Source: Mesorhabditis belari (taxonomy: Eukaryota > Nematoda > Chromadorea > Rhabditida > Rhabditidae). From it: a stretch of 64,000 nt of DNA. The notes under the pieces are model-generated. The model ran no database searches. It saw nothing but the letters and a program-made list of their open reading frames with translations, and had not been told where the DNA came from. The stretch is from positions 62,001 through 126,000 of the forward strand of contig CAUEEP010000924.1 in assembly GCA_958450365.1 (NCBI GenBank). Reading direction: 5' to 3'. Every line of letters begins with the position of its first letter. Position 1 is the first letter of the stretch. Shown here piece by piece: positions 59,349 to 64,000 of this stretch. The position numbers and the translations under genes were made by a program.

Positions 59349-61034
59349 TTAATACTGTTCGGTCACTTGTTTTGATTTCGCATCTGCTGCAATTCGGTCC
59401 AAATCCTTGCGTCCCTAAAGCAAAAAAACTCCACTTTATCAAATTCCAAGTCCTTTCACCCTCAATCAAAAGAACTTAGTTTCAACCTAAAAGGCAGAGT
59501 TTTTCGCTATTATTCACGTTAATTTGATACCTGCTTTGAAATAATACGTCCTTTTCCTTCCGGGCCCTTCTCCACCCATTTAAGATGTTCCAAAGTCTGA
59601 AGGGCTCTTCGGCAGACGGAGCCGCATCCGGCAATCCAGTGATTTGGTCGAACGCCGCGTCTAAGCTTGCCTCCGTAGATCTTTCGAAGGCCGCCGACAC
59701 CTAAAACAAAACATATTAAAAAGATGTACAGAGTGAATCCTCTTTAAAGAAACCCAAAGTTGGGTTTATTCAAATTCAATTAGTTTGCATAACCATTTTG
59801 CCGTTTTCTCAAAAAACAGCATCGCTTTTTAGTTTTATAGTAAATAGCAAACGTTTACTCTCATCTTTCACTTTCAACAAAGAAGTTGCCCGTAGTACGC
59901 AAACTGTATGCAACTAACTAGGGATTGTTGTCAAGTCAAGATCGAGTCTTCACGTGAGACCTGGTTCATCGGGGATTCTGAATCAGCTGTTATTTTTCCG
60001 CAACGTTTCTGTAACACGAGATAATTGGCATACAAATTTGGTCTTTTTTGGCTGGTTTACAATCTTTTCTCAATATTCCCTAACTGTGCTCTGATGACCT
60101 AGTGGTTAGTGTGACGCGAAACTTTTTGCCCCTGGTTCGAATCTCTTCACTTTTTTGTTTTGTTTAATTACCAAAAACTATTTTTTAGGTTATTAAACCC
60201 GTTTACTACAAAAATTAACTGCGAAATGCCTCATCAAGAGTAGATAAAAAATACCGTTCCAAATCTTGGGAAAGCTTCATGTATAAAAGATAGAGTTTGA
60301 TAACCTAAACCATAGTAAAGAAGCAAAGCATAGATAAGAAAGCAAAATATAAATTTTCTTTGCAATTTGATTTTTAAAATTTCTAACAGTTAGTCTCACC
60401 GAAAGAAACTCACAAAATTTTCTTGAAAATGCAAAAGAAAATTTGTATGAAATCTCAAGATTCAGCAGTTATCAACTTAGAGAATTATCAATTAATAAAG
60501 AATTATCAAGTTTTTCTTTACATTTTTCAGTTAATCCTTGTAGTAAACTTATTCCAAAGCTTAAAAAATTGTTTTGGTAATCAAGCAGAAGCGTGGGCAG
60601 TGAAAGGTTTCGAAACGGAGCCAGCCGTAGTAAACCAGCCGAAAAAGGCCAAATCTCGCACGTCATAGCAACGTTCCGGAAAAACTACCAGCAGTTTCAG
60701 AATCTCCGATGAAAACTATCCGACGGGCCAGGGCTCATGCCAAAACTCGAGCTTGATTTGACAAAATCCCCTAGTAAGCAAAACTAGCTAGCTAACTGAG
60801 CAGTTTCAGCAAAAGCAAACCAATACCTGTGGGGCGTGAATAGAGTCTTCGAGCGATGGCGGCACATCGGATGTAATACCAATCGGGGTCGATGGGAGCC
60901 AACTCCTTGGACTGCCCTAGTTTGACGAGATCTGCGCACTCGGGCAGCTTCACTTTGCCGGATTTCTTCAGGAAGTGGGCGATGTATTTCACGACTTCGG
61001 CGCTGTCCACGTCTTTGGCACTTGTCGCAACCAT
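59349..61034 (-). CDS. rps-19: 40S ribosomal protein S19
   Basis: Small-subunit ribosomal protein needed for 18S rRNA maturation and the 40S head. Minus strand exons 60827-61034, 59531-59700, 59349-59414; phases 1 and 0, 147 residues, the usual length for eS19. Visible family signatures: [74 protein letters not shown] possible poly(A) signal is TTTATT at 59298 (AATAAA on the minus strand). The first intron is unusually long for a ribosomal protein gene (about 1.1 kb) and contains a tRNA-like sequence. The gene ends about 280 bp from the end of the convergent membrane protein gene 2. Confidence 0.97.
60091..60155 (+). other. tRNA-like sequence in the RPS19 intron
   Basis: TGACCTAGTGGTTAGTGTGA is a good A box and CTGGTTCGAATCTC a good B box, 34 bp apart, as in a true tRNA. 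The acceptor stem does not pair well, and the anticodon arm is unclear. It is a candidate for a decayed tRNA or SINE on the strand opposite to RPS19. Confidence 0.5.
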
Positions 61035-61039
61035 TTTCC

Positions 61040-61950
61040 TGTAAAAAGAAAATTAATAAGAGATTTAAATCGTGAAAACAGTAAACACGCACAAAATTAT
61101 AGAAAACGCCGAGCAAGTGACAAATGAAAATATTTTTCAGACGGAAAAGCAAAAGCGCGTGTTTTAGGGTGAAGCTTGACCAAAATACGGTAGCGTTTCC
61201 AAATTTGCGTCAAAACTTAAATATAAGGTTCGCCAAGCTGCTTTTAGCCAAGAATTGCGGGTTTGAACGAGGTGGTCGACGGAAGGCCGTCGTCAAGCAC
61301 AACAAGAACGATGGGAAAATCCAAGCCGAACATCAAGGACCCCCGCAAGTACCGGCTAATGTCCTCGAGGCCATTATGATGTTTTGATCGATGAAGAAGC
61401 AATCGAATGTGCAAACTAACTACGGATGTTAAATACATCATTATTTCACCGTCCTGTTTCCAGAAATATAAGGTTCTTTTGAAAACAAATTTTTTTTGTT
61501 AAACGTTCTCTTCTGTGAGTAATGTGGTGACGGAGTACAATTGATTTGGCGGTTGATATTTGATGTTTTCTTTTTCGGAACTTTGAAAACATTTCCTTAT
61601 CCTCTTGAAAGAGGCGTCATTTGTACGGTGGTGAAATTGAAAATAAAAAGACTTATCAAAGAAATTTCATAACTTTGGTTCTGACCTTTGTTTATTCCGT
61701 TTATCGTTTTATTAAAATGCCATTTTCACCTTTTCCCATTTTTCGAACAATTTTTTCAAGTTTTCTGTGAAGTAGCAATTGTTTTAACTTAGGTGATGAC
61801 GTCCACATCGTTGAATATTGGTTCTGCTGTTGCGCACGATGTGCAGGTGACTTTTTCCAAAACGCACTATCTCGAAATCATTATTTTTGTTACCAATTTT
61901 AGCTGCAAAACTTTTTGAACGCATAAGTTAAAGACACGTTTTAGTCGCTT
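61040..61950. other. Divergent intergenic region between RPS19 and APEH
   Basis: This region must hold the promoters of both flanking genes. An open frame at 61244-61387 (with KHNKNDGKIQAEHQGPPQVP) follows an acceptor-like TTTTAG, but I could not connect it to other exons. Nothing else is recognisable. Confidence 0.35.
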
Positions 61951-61955
61951 TAAAG

Positions 61956-64000
61956 ATGTTTCTCAAAAATCTCGCTAAAGTTGCGACTGTAAATTTGGCA
62001 CGAGGACGCTCAACAAGCCGCTTAGCTAAAATCAAAGTACTTTTTTTGCAATTAAGCCATAAAATTACTAACCTTATTTGTTTTGTTATTAATCACAAAG
62101 TTTAGGGAATGGAGAAACTGAAAGATGTGTATTGCGATCTCGCCCAAATTCCTATCCCTACGCAAGGACGCATTTTGAAGAGGGACTCTGGAGTTGTGGA
62201 AGTTTGTTTTTGTTTTAGTAATAGGCATGCAAGTAGAGCATACCTTTGTAGTAAATTTCTACATATGAAATTTATAAAGCTACCTCTTTAGGTTGCGTCT
62301 GTATGGTCGAATCGGGCTCTTGCAATGAAGAAGGTTTCGCGTTCTCAACGAATTTCGGTCCTCAATGAGACGGAGATTGGTTTCGACATCGTCACTTCAA
62401 CAGCTGTTCCTCTGGCTTCTATTGAGTAAGTATTCCGGCAATTTATCTGTTTTTTACAAGGCCTAGATCATCTTACCGGTAGTTGATTTATAAGTTTAGG
62501 GCACAAACCGCTGCCTATTCGCCTTCAAATCAAAAAGTTGCTCAACTTTTCACGGTGCAAGAGAATTCTGATAAGAAGTATTACTTAAACGTAAGCTTGT
62601 ACCATTAGATTATGAATTAATTACTGTATCCTTAGGTCTTCGATCAACGCGAACACGTAGAATTGCTTTCTGCAGATTTGAGTGCACAAAAGAAACATGG
62701 AACAGTTTATGGATTGGGATCAGGTATATTTTTACTATTAAATCATAAATTAAGTAGCATAATCTAGACATTTTTATTTAGAACCCTTTGGCACTCTAAG
62801 CTTTTCGGTTGGAGAAGGACATGTACTCTATGCGGCCGAGCAAGTTTTCAAAGCGAGCCAGTTCTTTGATGGCGATATTGAATGGGACAACGAGGAGAAA
62901 GTGATCGAAGCAAAATTGGTTGCCTAAAGAGTGTTATTGTTCAACAGTTATTATTTTTAGGGCAGCAAGTACGAACTCATAGAATCGTGGGGAGAAGGAT
63001 GTTTCGATGTGATACGACCTCAGCTCTGCATTTGCGATATCACTACGGGATTGGTGACCGTACTTGATCAAGTGCCCAAAAATATCTCCCCATCATTTGT
63101 AAGTTTTACATGCCTTGCTGATACCGTTTTGTTTAGGCAATTTGGACACCGAATGACACAGGAATTCTTTTCTTTGGCATTGAAGACAAGCCATTCCGCC
63201 TGGGGAGAATTTTCTGCAATAATCGACGGTTTTTATTTTGCTTTTCTCATTAGCACTCAAGTTTAGTGGCTCGTTGTATTACTATGATCTGGAGTCGGCA
63301 AATTTGAAAGTAATCGGACAACCAGGTATGATTTTTGTCAATATATAGCCGAAATCAAATTTTAGGTGTCGCTATTGAACACCCGACTTTCTCTCCGGAT
63401 GGAACAACTCTTGTCTTTTGGCAAAGAGAGGCCGATGGACCGCATCAAGCAGCGATGAAAATGGTCAAGGTAGTTTTACCTATCAAGATGACATTCACTG
63501 CCTTATTCAGGTTCCCTGGCCCTATGATGGAAGCGATCCGGAGGAGATTGTTGGCATTGTTAATGAGGCGAGCATTCAAGACAACGAATTTCCCGGACTC
63601 TTCTTGATTCAGAAAACACAAAAGCCAGTTTTTCAAAGTAATTAGGCAGTCAAAAAACTGTGATTAATAAAGCTCAATAATCGAATTTAGATAACAAATC
63701 ATTTTTCTAATATAGGAAATTGCAAAACATGAACTTTTAATTTTTAGCCCCTGGTGTGAAGATGGTCGTCGAATCGTTTTTGGTAGTGCATGGCATAGCA
63801 AGACAGAGATTCTCATCGTTGATGTTGTGGAGAAGAAGCTGACAAGGCTGACAAATCTTGGTATAGTGTTAAAATGTACGTCTCATATAATTTGTTTTAG
63901 GAGAGCAAATTCACGGGTCTTGGTCACTACTCGATACGAGATCAGACTTGGTGCTCGCTGTTGCTTCAGCTCCGAATAGACCATATACGACACTTCTCGG
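61956..64000 (+). CDS. Acylaminoacyl peptidase (acylamino-acid-releasing enzyme), 5' part
   Basis: Serine peptidase of the prolyl oligopeptidase family that removes N-acylated residues from peptides. Only the N-terminal beta-propeller half is in the window. Exons: 61956-62036, 62106-62201, 62292-62425, 62500-62590, 62636-62723, 62782-62918, 62961-63098, 63137-63228, 63267-63325, 63366-63469, 63511-about 63638, about 63714-63860, 63901-beyond 64000. Diagnostic stretches: VYCDLAQIPIPTQGRI, KYYLNVFDQ, LSAQKKHGTVYG, GHVLYAAEQ, IEHPTFSPDGTTLVFWQ, VPWPYDG, RRIVFGSAW, GSWSLLDTRSD. All junctions fit in phase except the one after 63638, which I could not resolve. The first exon encodes a basic leader (MFLKNLAKVATVNLARGRST). 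An alternative start is the Met at 62109, right after an acceptor. Confidence 0.88.

Overview
The window looks like a piece of a nematode nuclear genome. Genes are split by short GT-AG introns ending in T-rich TTTCAG-type acceptors. Several start codons lie a few bases downstream of an acceptor-like TTTCAG, which is a possible spliced-leader site. Three short tracts of GCCTAA/TTAGGC, the nematode telomere unit, sit inside the sequence. The species cannot be named from the sequence alone.

Region by region. 0-8.6 kb (+): the acidic tail of one gene, then a divergent alpha-tubulin gene whose introns are swollen by about nine different minisatellites and several small transposons. 8.6-15.6 kb (-): two related RING-finger genes, separated by a cluster of mariner/Tc1 remnants and a large fold-back element. 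17.4-18.8 kb (-): a small secreted protein of unknown function. 19-23.9 kb: minisatellites, a 5'-truncated LINE flanked by an exceptional 143-bp duplication, and a fold-back element. 24.0-35.0 kb (-): a quiescin sulfhydryl oxidase (QSOX) gene with 12 readable exons. Its introns contain a nested Tigger/pogo element, a GC-rich array inside a tRNA-like sequence, and a repeat made from one of the gene's own splice donors. 35-52 kb: almost gene-free accessory DNA with fold-back MITEs, a 36-bp micro-mariner, interstitial telomere repeats, a Merlin transposon with one frameshift and an 8-bp target duplication, and many minisatellites. 52-59 kb (+): two paralogous four-pass membrane protein genes with a small MED15-like gene between them. 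59.3-61.0 kb (-): ribosomal protein S19. 62-64 kb (+): the N-terminal propeller part of acylaminoacyl peptidase, running off the window.

The genes have unrelated jobs: cytoskeleton, possible ubiquitin ligation, oxidative folding in the secretory pathway, translation, and N-acyl peptide removal. I see no operon logic beyond the tandem paralog pairs. What is distinctive is the non-coding DNA. There are about thirty different minisatellites, each with its own unit. There are many inverted-repeat elements, some carrying tRNA-like sequence in both arms, and about a dozen tRNA-like (A-box/B-box) loci, two of which appear to have seeded or swallowed tandem arrays. Exon boundaries below were read by eye and checked by reading-frame phase. 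Without tools, copy numbers and outer limits of repeats are approximate.
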